DNA of 64,000 nt from G963665495 sp963665495 (GTDB taxonomy: Bacteria > Desulfobacterota > Desulfovibrionia > Desulfovibrionales > Desulfovibrionaceae). Positions 1 through 6,757 of the stretch are shown here, piece after piece. The position numbers were made by a program, and so were the translations under genes. The DNA lies in assembly GCA_963665495.1 (NCBI GenBank), contig OY762289.1, positions 5,704,001 through 5,768,000 on the forward strand, in the 5' to 3' direction. The notes under the pieces were generated by a model. The model did not search any database. It was not told where the DNA came from and worked only from the letters and a program-made list of their open reading frames with translations. Within the stretch, counting starts at the first letter, position 1; every line of letters begins with the position of its first letter.

Positions 1-187
1 ATCCGTACGCTCCCGCGCCTTTGGCGTGCACCACGCGTTCGGGGATACGTTCGCGGTCGAAATGCGCCAGTTTTTCCAGTAAATGGACATCCTGCATCAA
101 TACCGGACCAGAAGCTCCGGCGGTTACACTGTTGAGGTCGTTAGAGACGGGAGCTCCAAATGCTTTTGTTAAGCTTTTTTTTGACAT
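1..187 (-). CDS. katA: Catalase, N-terminal part (cut by window edge)
   Basis: Heme catalase, which dismutates hydrogen peroxide to water and oxygen in the cytoplasm. Only the first 62 residues are inside the window. They show the N-terminal signature of small-subunit monofunctional catalases: GAPVSNDLNSVTAG, then GPVLMQDVHLLEKLAHFDRE, then IPERVVHAKGAGAYG, where the histidine of VHAKG is the conserved distal heme His. The ATG is preceded by a GGAGAG ribosome site. The gene lies downstream of perR on the same strand, but a terminator and a PerR-like box lie between them, so it probably has its own peroxide-responsive promoter. The family call is firm; the rest of the protein is unseen. Confidence 0.93.
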   Translation of the reverse strand, partial: MSKKSLTKAFGAPVSNDLNSVTAGASGPVLMQDVHLLEKLAHFDRERIPERVVHAKGAGAYG

Positions 188-371
188 TTTTGCTCTCCAG
201 CTGTTGGGTGTTGCAGCCCTTTCGCGGCCTCATGTTGGCTTCAGGTTCGGGGAACTGCCCAGTTCCTAAAGCTGTCACTTCTACTCTTATACAATCGTTT
301 TCATCAAATGGGAACAAGTTGAAAATTGAGAGTTGATTTCTGTTTTTTTAGTTTTTAGTAATTCTTATTTT

Positions 372-387
372 CTAATAATCATTATCC
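372..387. promoter_or_regulatory. PerR-like operator upstream of catalase
   Basis: Contains ATAATCATTAT, a perfect 5-1-5 inverted repeat matching the core of the PerR consensus (TTATAATNATTATAA). The 16-base stretch is 14/16 identical to a second copy in front of perR (918-933). It lies 185 bases upstream of the catalase start and beyond the perR terminator, as expected for an operator on a separate katA promoter. The sequence is seen; binding by PerR is inferred. Confidence 0.6.
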
Positions 388-397
388 TCGAAAGGTC

Positions 398-426
398 AAA
401 AAAAAGCGCCACCAATCAAGGGGCGC
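398..426 (-). terminator. Rho-independent terminator of perR
   Basis: On the minus strand the perR stop codon is followed by GCGCC...GGCGC with an 11-base loop and then a run of eight T. It separates perR from katA transcription. Confidence 0.7.
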
Positions 427-433
427 AAAAAAT

Positions 434-889
434 TTATTTACTCTGGCAGTTGCTGCAGATTCCGTAAAAATCCAAACGATAGGATTCAATGCGAAATCCG
501 GTTTTGTCGGCCATTCGCTTGGCAAGAACATCAAAATCCACAGACTCGAAAGCTTCTTCCACATCCAGGTCAAAGACGTTTCCACAGCGCGTACAAATGA
601 TGTGCGGATGGGGGGCAGCGTCTCGAGCGTCGAAACGACTTCCCATATCTCCGAAACTCAATTCGATAATTTCGCCTTGCTCCTTGAGCATAGTAATGGT
701 TTTATATACTGTTGCAAGGCTGGTAGTGGGGAAATCCTTGAGAATCATCTTGTGGATTTGTTCCGCGGTCGGGTGCGACGCGCTGTTGGCCAGGGCCGCA
801 ACTATCGCCAGACGCTGGGGCGTCAAACGGTGCCCGTTGTCTTTGAGACGTTTGATCAGGGCGTCCAATCTCTCTGGTGTCTGTGTCAT
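434..889 (-). CDS. perR: PerR-type peroxide-sensing Fur-family repressor
   Basis: Metal-dependent transcriptional repressor of peroxide-defence genes, 151 aa. The N-terminal winged helix contains HRLTPQRLAIV (20-30) and the recognition helix TSLATVYKTI (57-66). Candidate regulatory-metal ligands correspond to those of PerR: H39, D87 in RFD, H94, H96 and D107/D109. The structural zinc site is C99-x2-C102 with C145-x2-C148. The frame is open back to 928, but that start would put the PerR-like box (918-933) inside the coding region; the ATG at 889 is therefore preferred, although neither start has a strong ribosome site. The copy of the katA box in front suggests autoregulation. PerR rather than Fur is inferred from the RFD and HPH residues, the catalase neighbour and the box. 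Confidence 0.88.
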   Translation of the reverse strand: MTQTPERLDALIKRLKDNGHRLTPQRLAIVAALANSASHPTAEQIHKMILKDFPTTSLATVYKTITMLKEQGEIIELSFGDMGSRFDARDAAPHPHIICTRCGNVFDLDVEEAFESVDFDVLAKRMADKTGFRIESYRLDFYGICSNCQSK

Positions 890-917
890 GGCGGTATTTG
901 GGGCTAAAAGTTCGTTG

Positions 918-933
918 TTAAGAATCATTATCC
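918..933. promoter_or_regulatory. PerR-like operator upstream of perR
   Basis: Shares the core AATCATTATCC with the box in front of katA, 29-44 bases upstream of the perR start codon. A further half-site-like GTGATTATAG follows at 941-950. This is consistent with negative autoregulation; the site is seen, the function inferred. Confidence 0.55.
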
Positions 934-1221
934 GTTGAGAGTGATTATAGAGAACTAACTCGATGTGTCAAGAAAAAGATGCAAAAAAATGCAATTTTTT
1001 TCACCTTAAAATTAAGTAAGTTATGATATAAGTTGCATCGGGGCTATTAATTGGGCCGGACAGGTGGTCAAAAAAAATCAATTTGGCTGCCATTCGGCGT
1101 CTGCGCGTCAACAGCTTGCAACATCTTTCCGGCACATGTAGGAGAGAATTGAGCTATGCTGCCGGATGCGTATCCGGTGAGGGTTATCCTCAAAAACTAC
1201 ACAGTTTCGCAGGAGGCACCA
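934..1221. other. Divergent promoter region between perR and gpmA
   Basis: No gene seen. AT-rich at 955-1040, probably holding promoters of both flanking genes. A small perfect stem, CCGGAT-gcgt-ATCCGG, lies at 1162-1177 in the gpmA leader. The gpmA frame is open back to an ATG at 1156, but that start would translate the hairpin. Confidence 0.5.
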
Positions 1222-1971
1222 ATGTATAAAATGGTAATGGTCAGGCATGGCCAGAGCGAATGGAATCTTTCCAACAGGTTTACCGGCTGGACCGACGTGG
1301 GCCTGACTCCCCAGGGAGAGCAGGAGGCTCTGGAGGGCGGCAAACTTTTGCTGGAAAACGGCTACGTATTCGACGTCTGCTATACGTCTTACCTTCGCCG
1401 CGCCATCACCACACTGCATCTTATCCAGGGCGTCATGGACAATCTCTGGCTTCCCGTCATCAAGAGCTGGCGTTTGAATGAGCGCCATTACGGCTCTTTG
1501 CAGGGCTTGAATAAAAAGGAAATGGCGGACAAATTCGGCGAGGAACAGGTGTTCGTCTGGCGCCGCAGCTACGATACGCCCCCGCCGGCTCTGGAAGATA
1601 CGGACGAGCGCTTTCCGGGCAAGGATCCGCGCTACGCAGCCCTGACCGAGAGCGAACTGCCCCATACGGAGTCGCTCAAGCTCACCGTGGACCGTGTAAT
1701 GCCCTATTGGGAAAACGAGCTTGGGCCTGCCATCAAATCCGGCAAGCGGCTGCTCATTGCCGCCCACGGCAACAGCATGCGGGCTCTGGTAAAGTATCTG
1801 GACAATATTTCCGATGAAGAAATTACCAAGCTGAACATTCCCACAGGCGTTCCGCTGGTTTACGAACTGGATGCGGACCTGAAACCCATCAAGAGCTACT
1901 ACCTGGGGGATCAGGATGCCATTGCAGCCAAGGCCAAAGCCGTGGCCGAGCAGGCCTCCAAGGGCGCCTAA
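1222..1971 (+). CDS. gpmA: 2,3-bisphosphoglycerate-dependent phosphoglycerate mutase
   Basis: Glycolytic/gluconeogenic enzyme that interconverts 3- and 2-phosphoglycerate through a phosphohistidine intermediate. The protein is 249 aa, the usual dPGM length. It begins MYKMVMVRHGQSEWN, with the catalytic R8-H9-G10, and continues with the family motifs NRFTGWTDVGLT, TSYLRRAITTL, LNERHYGSLQG and, near residue 182, IAAHGNSMRALVKYL with the second active-site histidine. The ATG at 1222 was chosen over the upstream in-frame ATG because AGGAGG precedes it at the right distance. It appears monocistronic or coupled to the small secreted protein that follows 58 bases later. Confidence 0.96.
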   Translation: MYKMVMVRHGQSEWNLSNRFTGWTDVGLTPQGEQEALEGGKLLLENGYVFDVCYTSYLRRAITTLHLIQGVMDNLWLPVIKSWRLNERHYGSLQGLNKKEMADKFGEEQVFVWRRSYDTPPPALEDTDERFPGKDPRYAALTESELPHTESLKLTVDRVMPYWENELGPAIKSGKRLLIAAHGNSMRALVKYLDNISDEEITKLNIPTGVPLVYELDADLKPIKSYYLGDQDAIAAKAKAVAEQASKGA

Positions 1972-1983
1972 CTGAAAAATATC

Positions 1984-2018
1984 CGAGGCCGCGCTATCTT
2001 TTAAAAAGCAAGGCCTCG
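1984..2018 (+). terminator. Stem-loop between gpmA and the next small gene
   Basis: CGAGGCC (1984-1990) pairs with GGCCTCG (2012-2018) across a 21-base loop containing CTTTTAAAAAG. There is no T-run after it and it ends just before the next gene's ribosome site, so it could be an intercistronic structure rather than a terminator. Confidence 0.35.
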
Positions 2019-2029
2019 CGGAGCAGGAA

Positions 2030-2305
2030 ATGAAAACAGCACTTGTCATCTGCGGCTTCTCACTGCTTTGGCTGTGCTGTTTTTCAGTTCCTGCCGCGGC
2101 GCGCTGCACGTATGGCCAGGTGCAGTATGACGGAAACGGCGAATTCGTCAGCGCCACCATTTATAGAAACCAGAATAAAATCGCTTCCATATCACGCCCG
2201 AACGGCCTGAATGCCTTCTACGTCCAGTGTCCGCAAGTGGATCCGCAACGGACCTTTACCTCCCCCAATCACGCTGCCTGGGCCGCCTGCACTTATTGTC
2301 GCTAG
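2030..2305 (+). CDS. Small secreted four-cysteine protein, unknown function
   Basis: A 91-aa protein I do not recognise. Residues 1-24 form a clear signal peptide (MKTALVICGF, hydrophobic stretch, then VPAAA before R25). The mature part of about 67 residues has four cysteines, C26, C67, C87 and C90, the last two as CTYC at the very C-terminus, so it probably forms disulfides or binds metal in the periplasm. A GGAG site precedes the ATG. Base composition is like the neighbouring core genes, not like the AT-rich island that follows, and the Cys spacing differs from the three island proteins. The signal peptide and ribosome site make a real gene likely. Confidence 0.65.
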   Translation: MKTALVICGFSLLWLCCFSVPAAARCTYGQVQYDGNGEFVSATIYRNQNKIASISRPNGLNAFYVQCPQVDPQRTFTSPNHAAWAACTYCR

Positions 2306-2851
2306 CCAAGCCGCCTGCACTTTACAATAAATCCCTACGTTCAGCTTCAAAGGGCATCTCTATCATGCGCGGCGTACGCGCAATCAATCCCCCAAGGTGA
2401 CAACTTCTCGTATTAGGTAACCTGATCGTAATTGAACTAGTTGGTCAGGATTCTATCATCGTGAAAAAGCGCTGAATATCATGCGCACTGCATCAATACT
2501 GTTCATCGTAAAAGTCGATGATATGTCACCCGCCTGGAATGAAGAAATATCCGCAGATATGTATTTAGGAATAACTAAATAGCAACAGGATGGTGCTCTT
2601 TGAGCGATACCAGCGCCCCGCCTGGTATAAACGGCTAAGCTGCAGGGCATTTGTATTCAGTGGAAAAAAATTTTCATTATATGAAGATGTTGTCGCCAGA
2701 CTGTCGGAATTTTCGTGCAGAGTAGTGCAGGCAAATATTGTTCTGCCTCAGCGGATGCTTCAGACGAAGGAAGGTATCATCAGGCTGTAACGGCCTGTTC
2801 TGGGATAGATCGAAAGTATTTATTCGAAAGGGCTATTAGTTAAAAAAAAGT
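2306..2851. other. Gene-poor, increasingly AT-rich stretch
   Basis: No convincing gene. Short open frames exist on both strands (a 66-codon plus-strand one at 2590-2790 and a 64-codon minus-strand one at 2456-2650), but neither has a ribosome site, recognisable motif or coding-like composition. Composition changes from the GC-rich chromosome to the AT-rich island here. Confidence 0.4.
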
Positions 2852-2890
2852 AATGATAATTATTATCATTGATAATGATGATCATTATCA
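2852..2890. promoter_or_regulatory. Double Fur box: two abutting perfect palindromes
   Basis: The first palindrome (2852-2870) contains TGATAATTATTATCA, an exact 7-1-7 Fur box, within a perfect 19-base inverted repeat. The second (2870-2890) is a perfect 10-1-10 inverted repeat whose 2871-2889 core matches the classic GATAATGATAATCATTATC at 18 of 19 positions. They share base 2870. A TATACA (2900-2905) could be a -10 element just downstream, giving a leader of about 190 bases before the small secreted protein gene at 3102. Strong iron-dependent (Fur) repression is the simplest reading; which Fur-family member binds is unknown. Confidence 0.8.
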
Positions 2891-3101
2891 ACTACTTTTT
2901 ATACACTAATGAAATAACAAGAAGCTTAATTAATAGGCAAAAATATAAAAAAGTTTAAATAATAGTACGTTAAACTAATTAATCCAGGAGAGTTCCCAAA
3001 GAAATAGAAAAATGAAGTGAGTTTATTTGCAATCTTACAACAACAATCGATCAAGAAACTGCCGCAAAAAAAGCGGACAAAGCCCTCAAGGTAGGTGAGC
3101 T

Positions 3102-3506
3102 ATGCAAAAGGTCATCGTGTTTCTGGTTCTGATATTTTTCGTATGTGGAAGTGAATTAACGAATGCTGAAGAAACTTTTGAAAGTTGCACAAATAAAATT
3201 AATACTGGCAGTATAGAAGAGTGCTATATCTGTTTATCCTCTGTTCAGGATGATAAACAAGCTGCTTCAATTATACGATCTGCCATAGTTCTATTGATCA
3301 AAGCTATTGAATCAGAAAATGTGTTTGCTATGCAAGCAAGTATGGAAAAAATTGGTGTGTATGCAGAAACATTGTCAAATACTTGTGCGACAAAAAAAGC
3401 ACTTATGAAACTTATCTCTGTATTAAATAGTAATATTATTTCTATTGCAAATGGTTCTGGTTATATTCCAAGTGGTCTTGCTTTTTCAGGATCGAGATCA
3501 AAATAA
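3102..3506 (+). CDS. Small secreted Cys protein, island paralog 1
   Basis: A 134-aa protein of unknown function. A signal peptide covers residues 1-22 (MQKVIVFLVL, hydrophobic core, cleavage likely after NA). The mature part has C29, C41-x2-C44 and C95, followed by a helical-looking segment (ATKKALMKLISVLNS) and a Gly/Ser-rich tail. Cys positions coincide with those of the genes at 3681 and 4480, except that the second Cys of the C-x3-C pair is replaced by I33. The gene is strongly AT-rich, unlike the chromosome. It is the first gene after the double Fur box, so it is probably expressed under iron limitation. The leader shares GTAGGTGA and an ATGCAAAA start context with the next gene. Confidence 0.75.
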   Translation: MQKVIVFLVLIFFVCGSELTNAEETFESCTNKINTGSIEECYICLSSVQDDKQAASIIRSAIVLLIKAIESENVFAMQASMEKIGVYAETLSNTCATKKALMKLISVLNSNIISIANGSGYIPSGLAFSGSRSK

Positions 3507-3680
3507 AATTTATGTAATAAAAATAGAGTAATAAAGTATATATATTGGTATAATGTTAGGCTAACAGAGTTATTTTACGGATAATTTTTGAAAACTTGCA
3601 TCAGATTATTGGCCAAAAGTAGTTCCTTTAAATACATCCGCTGGAAAATCTAGCGGCAATGCAGAAAAAGTAGGTGAAAT

Positions 3681-3989
3681 ATGCAAAAAATTATTATTTT
3701 CATGGTTATGTTAATTTTCATATGTAGCACTGGGCTTTCGTATGCTGAAAATAGTTTTGAAGGATGCGTCGAGGAATGTACTCAGCATGGAGTACCAAGA
3801 TGCTCAGGATGTTTCTCAACTGTTGAAACCAATAAAAGTGTTGTATTGCAATTCTGGACTGCTTTGATTTCTGCTTATGAGTCTTCGGAAAATAATGAAT
3901 GTGCCTCTGTGAATGAGAATATTTCAGCTGTAAAGAATCTGGCAGATGCTATTACATCAGATACTGTATCAAAAAAATCAGATTTATAA
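3681..3989 (+). CDS. Small secreted Cys protein, island paralog 2
   Basis: A 102-aa paralog of the protein at 3102; the signal peptides align almost residue for residue (MQKIIIFMVM against MQKVIVFLVL). After likely cleavage following residue 22 come C29-x3-C33-x7-C41-x2-C44 and C74 within a helical region. The ribosome site and start context (GTAGGTGA, ATGCAAAA) are shared with paralog 1, and the two starts are 579 bases apart, which suggests an old tandem duplication. It is shorter at the C-terminus than its relatives. The AT-rich codon use points to acquisition or special selection. Function unknown; a periplasmic or surface, disulfide- or metal-bonded small protein is inferred. Confidence 0.75.
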   Translation: MQKIIIFMVMLIFICSTGLSYAENSFEGCVEECTQHGVPRCSGCFSTVETNKSVVLQFWTALISAYESSENNECASVNENISAVKNLADAITSDTVSKKSDL

Positions 3990-4479
3990 AATGTGCTCAG
4001 AGTTGATTAAAGATTGCTCACAAATCAGCACACAGAGAAGCAAACAAAGACAAAAGGAGAAACGAATAAACTAGAATAATGCGTTGTATACTATCGTATT
4101 AAGTTGTTGGGTTGTCTGCAACAACACCTCTTATTTTCATTTTCGGATCTAAATAACACCTGGCTCCAAGAACTCTACAGTCTCTCCCTGGAAAATGCTT
4201 TGAAACATTTAAGGAGACTTTTTTGTTTGTTGTGAGGAAGTCAAGCCGGAGCGCTGCCGGGAATGATTGCACTAACCGTAACGTTACTTTTGTAATAGTG
4301 CACATCAAAAAAGACGATAATACGACACTGGTTTGGAATGAATGATCAAGCTCTGCTTTGTATAGTAATCAAAAATGATGCTGTCGTTTTATCTAACTTA
4401 TAAACAAAGTTTGAATTAAGTCCAACAGAGCGTCAATACGCAAAAAGAAATTCAATAACTGACTGATAAGGAGTATGCT
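3990..4479. other. AT-rich spacer inside the small-protein island
   Basis: No convincing gene. A stem GTTGTTG/CAACAAC (4103-4109 with 4119-4125, 9-base loop) has no T-run after it. A 69-codon minus-strand frame (4099-4308) lacks a ribosome site and motifs. The end of the region carries the AAGGAG-type ribosome site of the next gene. Confidence 0.4.
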
Positions 4480-4851
4480 ATGCTCAAAAAATGTATTTTT
4501 TTAGCTTTGTTTATTATCCTTTGTGTGCAAGGCTTTGCTTTTGCAGCTGGCGATATCGGCAAATGTTTGTATAAATGTTCGCGGGCATTTGACGGTTGTG
4601 CGGATTGCCTGATTGGTGAGTCTAACAGTACGCTGAAGCAGGCAGCTTTTAAAACGGCAGATGCAGCGACAGCACTATATGAATATAATGCGAACAATAT
4701 GTTCAACGACAAAACAACGGAAGTATGCAATAGTTTAAAAACGAAAATTCCTGTTATGAATGGGGCTATTAACCGACTGCCTGACTGTCAGCAGAAAGAA
4801 GATTTGAAAAAAATTGGTAATAACATACAAAATAGCATCAATTGCCAATAG
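4480..4851 (+). CDS. Small secreted Cys protein, island paralog 3
   Basis: A 123-aa divergent third member of the island family. The signal peptide is residues 1-23 (MLKKCIFLAL, then FAFAA). The mature N-terminus has C29-x3-C33-x6-C40-x2-C43, aligned with the other two, and further cysteines C83, C103 and C122, giving an odd total of seven in the mature protein, so pairing between subunits or metal binding is possible. The remainder is predicted mainly helical. An AAGGAG site lies upstream of the ATG, and a strong terminator follows about 70 bases after the stop. No known domain recognised. Confidence 0.78.
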   Translation: MLKKCIFLALFIILCVQGFAFAAGDIGKCLYKCSRAFDGCADCLIGESNSTLKQAAFKTADAATALYEYNANNMFNDKTTEVCNSLKTKIPVMNGAINRLPDCQQKEDLKKIGNNIQNSINCQ

Positions 4852-4923
4852 AAACTCTCTCACGGCATTTTTAAACCGTGCGGGGGGGGCAAGGGGTGGC
4901 TGAATCTGCCCGGTTGCTGTTCT

Positions 4924-4958
4924 AAAAAGCTCTGTTTCTCTGGAAGCAGGGCTTTTTT
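4924..4958 (+). terminator. Rho-independent terminator closing the small-protein island
   Basis: AAAAAGCTCTG pairs with CAGGGCTTTTT around a short loop and is followed by T6. The A-run on the left side makes it potentially bidirectional. Confidence 0.75.
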
Positions 4959-5341
4959 GTTGAGGCACGGGGCGCTTCAATGACTCTCTGTAAAACCAAG
5001 AGCAACGCTTCGTGAAGCCTGATGAAAATTATCTGAGTAATTCTCTGCTGCGGCAGGAGGGAAAATTGACGTGTAAGGGATCGTGATTATGAATAAACCA
5101 GTAACAAATTACTATACAGTAAAGATTTTTCAAAAAAACTTTATTTCTGATTATGCTGTTAATTTAGCAGTTTAAGGATAATTTATTATATAATTTCAAT
5201 TCCTAGATAATAATCTTTCTCTTTTAACTAGACATCCACGAAAAAATCAGTATGATTCCTCCCAACGCGAACGAGAAGAACGGCAGGCGTGTATAAGTAC
5301 TCGTTCTGAAAATGAAAATAATCCAAAGGAGACGAATACAA
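4959..5341. other. Upstream region of rubrerythrin
   Basis: No gene seen. AT-rich from about 5100 to 5230, with a candidate inverted repeat ATAAT-tt-ATTAT near 5178-5190. It resembles a PerR box but has a spacer one base too long, so its meaning is uncertain. The region ends with the AAAGGAG ribosome site of rbr. Confidence 0.35.
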
Positions 5342-5917
5342 ATGGCTACACTTAAAGGAAGCGAGACCGAAAAAAACCTTTTGAAATCTTTTGCCGGCGA
5401 GTCCCAGGCTCGCAACAGATACACCTACTTTTCCAAGCAGGCCAAAAAGGAAGGCTACGAGCAGATCGCCTTTGTTTTTGAAGAAACTGCCAACCATGAA
5501 AAAGAACACGCCAAACGTTTCTTCAGCCTCCTCGAAGGGGGAGAATTGGAGATTACAGCCGCCTTCCCGGCCGGAAAGGTGGGCACCACCCTGGAGAATC
5601 TGAAGGCCTCCGCCGGTGGCGAGCTTGAGGAACATTCCTCCATGTACCCTGAATTTGCCGAAATCGCTGATAAAGAGGGCTTCAAAGAAATTGCCGTTCT
5701 TTTTCGCGCCGTATGTGTGGCCGAAGCATACCACGAAAATCGTTTTCGCGGCCTTGCAAGCAAGCTGGAAAATGGTATGGTGTTCAAAAGTGAAAAAGAA
5801 GTTGTCTGGCGTTGCCGTAACTGTGGATACGTCCACACGGGCACGACGCCTCCTAACCTGTGCCCCGCTTGCAAACACCCGCAGGCACATTATGAAGAAC
5901 TGCGCGAAGAGTGGTAA
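5342..5917 (+). CDS. rbr: Rubrerythrin
   Basis: Cytoplasmic non-heme diiron peroxidase that reduces hydrogen peroxide with electrons from rubredoxin. The protein is 191 aa, the length of Desulfovibrio rubrerythrin. The N-terminal four-helix domain has the diiron ligands E20, E53-x2-H56, E94/E97 and E128-x2-H131. The C-terminal rubredoxin domain has C158-x2-C161 and C174-x2-C177. The start at 5342 was chosen over the in-frame ATG at 5312 because AAAGGAG sits just upstream and the protein then begins MATLKGSETEKNLLKSFAGE as in homologs. It is the first gene of rbr-dfx-rub-roo; dfx follows after 37 bases. Confidence 0.97.
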   Translation: MATLKGSETEKNLLKSFAGESQARNRYTYFSKQAKKEGYEQIAFVFEETANHEKEHAKRFFSLLEGGELEITAAFPAGKVGTTLENLKASAGGELEEHSSMYPEFAEIADKEGFKEIAVLFRAVCVAEAYHENRFRGLASKLENGMVFKSEKEVVWRCRNCGYVHTGTTPPNLCPACKHPQAHYEELREEW

Positions 5918-5954
5918 TTTTCTGTCAACCATAATTGCATAAGGAGAAAACTCC

Positions 5955-6335
5955 ATGGCCGAAAAGCTCGAGATCTACAAGTGTGAAATGTGTGGAAATA
6001 TTGTGGAAGTACTGCACGGCGGAGCCGGCGAACTGGTCTGCTGCGGCGCCCCCATGAAACTTTTCACGGAAAACACGGTTGATGCGGCCAAAGAAAAGCA
6101 CGTGCCCGTTATCGAAAAAACCGCTGACGGCTACAAGGTCAAAGTCGGCGGCGTGGCGCATCCCATGGAAGAAAAGCATTACATCGAGTGGATCGAACTT
6201 ATCGCCGATGGCAAGGCTTACCGCCAGTTCCTTAATCCGGGCGATGCCCCCGAAGCAACGTTCTGTATTCAGGCTTCCACGGTAACCGCCAGGGAATACT
6301 GCAACATCCATGGCCTGTGGAAAGCTGAATCCTAA
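5955..6335 (+). CDS. dfx: Desulfoferrodoxin (superoxide reductase)
   Basis: Reduces superoxide to hydrogen peroxide without making oxygen, taking electrons from rubredoxin. The protein is 126 aa. Center I, a distorted rubredoxin-type iron site, is C10-x2-C13 with C29-C30. Center II, the catalytic Fe(His)4Cys site, has H49, H69, H75, H119 and C116. E47 is the conserved glutamate next to the site (EKHVP). All ligands are present and correctly spaced. AAGGAG precedes the ATG. Probably cotranscribed with rbr; a stem-loop follows before rub. Confidence 0.98.
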   Translation: MAEKLEIYKCEMCGNIVEVLHGGAGELVCCGAPMKLFTENTVDAAKEKHVPVIEKTADGYKVKVGGVAHPMEEKHYIEWIELIADGKAYRQFLNPGDAPEATFCIQASTVTAREYCNIHGLWKAES

Positions 6336-6365
6336 GCATACGTGATCCTTACTACCCCCTTTGTC

Positions 6366-6394
6366 GGATCGGCCTGTGGCAACCAGGCCGGTCC
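6366..6394 (+). other. Stem-loop between dfx and rub
   Basis: GGATCGGCCTG pairs with CAGGCCGGTCC (11 base pairs including one T-G wobble) around a 7-base loop. No T-run follows, so it is more likely an RNA-processing or stability element, or a partial terminator, than a full stop. It could set different levels of dfx and rub-roo mRNA. Confidence 0.45.
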
Positions 6395-6497
6395 GGCTTG
6401 ATTATTCTCACGTTCCTGGTAAGGGTGATCTTACGGAATGTTTAAGCGTTACCTGTGCAACAGAAAATATCACTACACTTTTTAGGAGATACACATC

Positions 6498-6656
6498 ATG
6501 GACAAGTATGTTTGCAATATTTGCGGCTACGTATACGACCCTGAGCAGGGTGATCCCGACAACAATGTTGCTCCCGGCACTGCTTGGGAAGATGTTCCTT
6601 CGGACTGGGTCTGCCCCGTATGCGGCGCTCCCAAGGATGATTTTTCCAAAGAATAG
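6498..6656 (+). CDS. rub: Rubredoxin
   Basis: A 52-aa one-iron electron carrier. It has C6-x2-C9 and C39-x2-C42 and the family core VYDPEQGDPDNNVAPGT and WVCPVCGAPKDDF. It donates electrons to the downstream ROO flavodiiron oxidase and probably to rubrerythrin and desulfoferrodoxin. The ATG is preceded by TAGGAG. It lies between dfx and roo, the arrangement known from Desulfovibrio. Confidence 0.98.
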   Translation: MDKYVCNICGYVYDPEQGDPDNNVAPGTAWEDVPSDWVCPVCGAPKDDFSKE

Positions 6657-6757
6657 TCCTGCTGTTTACAGCAAACGTTCAACTATGCTGCAATGCGTAC
6701 GTCCGGCGTACGATGCTGCTGCAGATTCAAGCTTAGTATGTTTTTAATGAGGAAACC

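Noticed and set aside
2456..2790. Two short frames (64 and 66 codons) on opposite strands before the Fur boxes
   Set aside because: No ribosome site, no motif, no signal peptide.
4099..4308. A 69-codon minus-strand frame inside the small-protein island
   Set aside because: No ribosome site, no cysteine pattern like the neighbours; probably chance.
6361..6747. A 128-codon plus-strand frame across the rubredoxin gene
   Set aside because: The rubredoxin frame inside it is unmistakable; the longer frame is off-phase.
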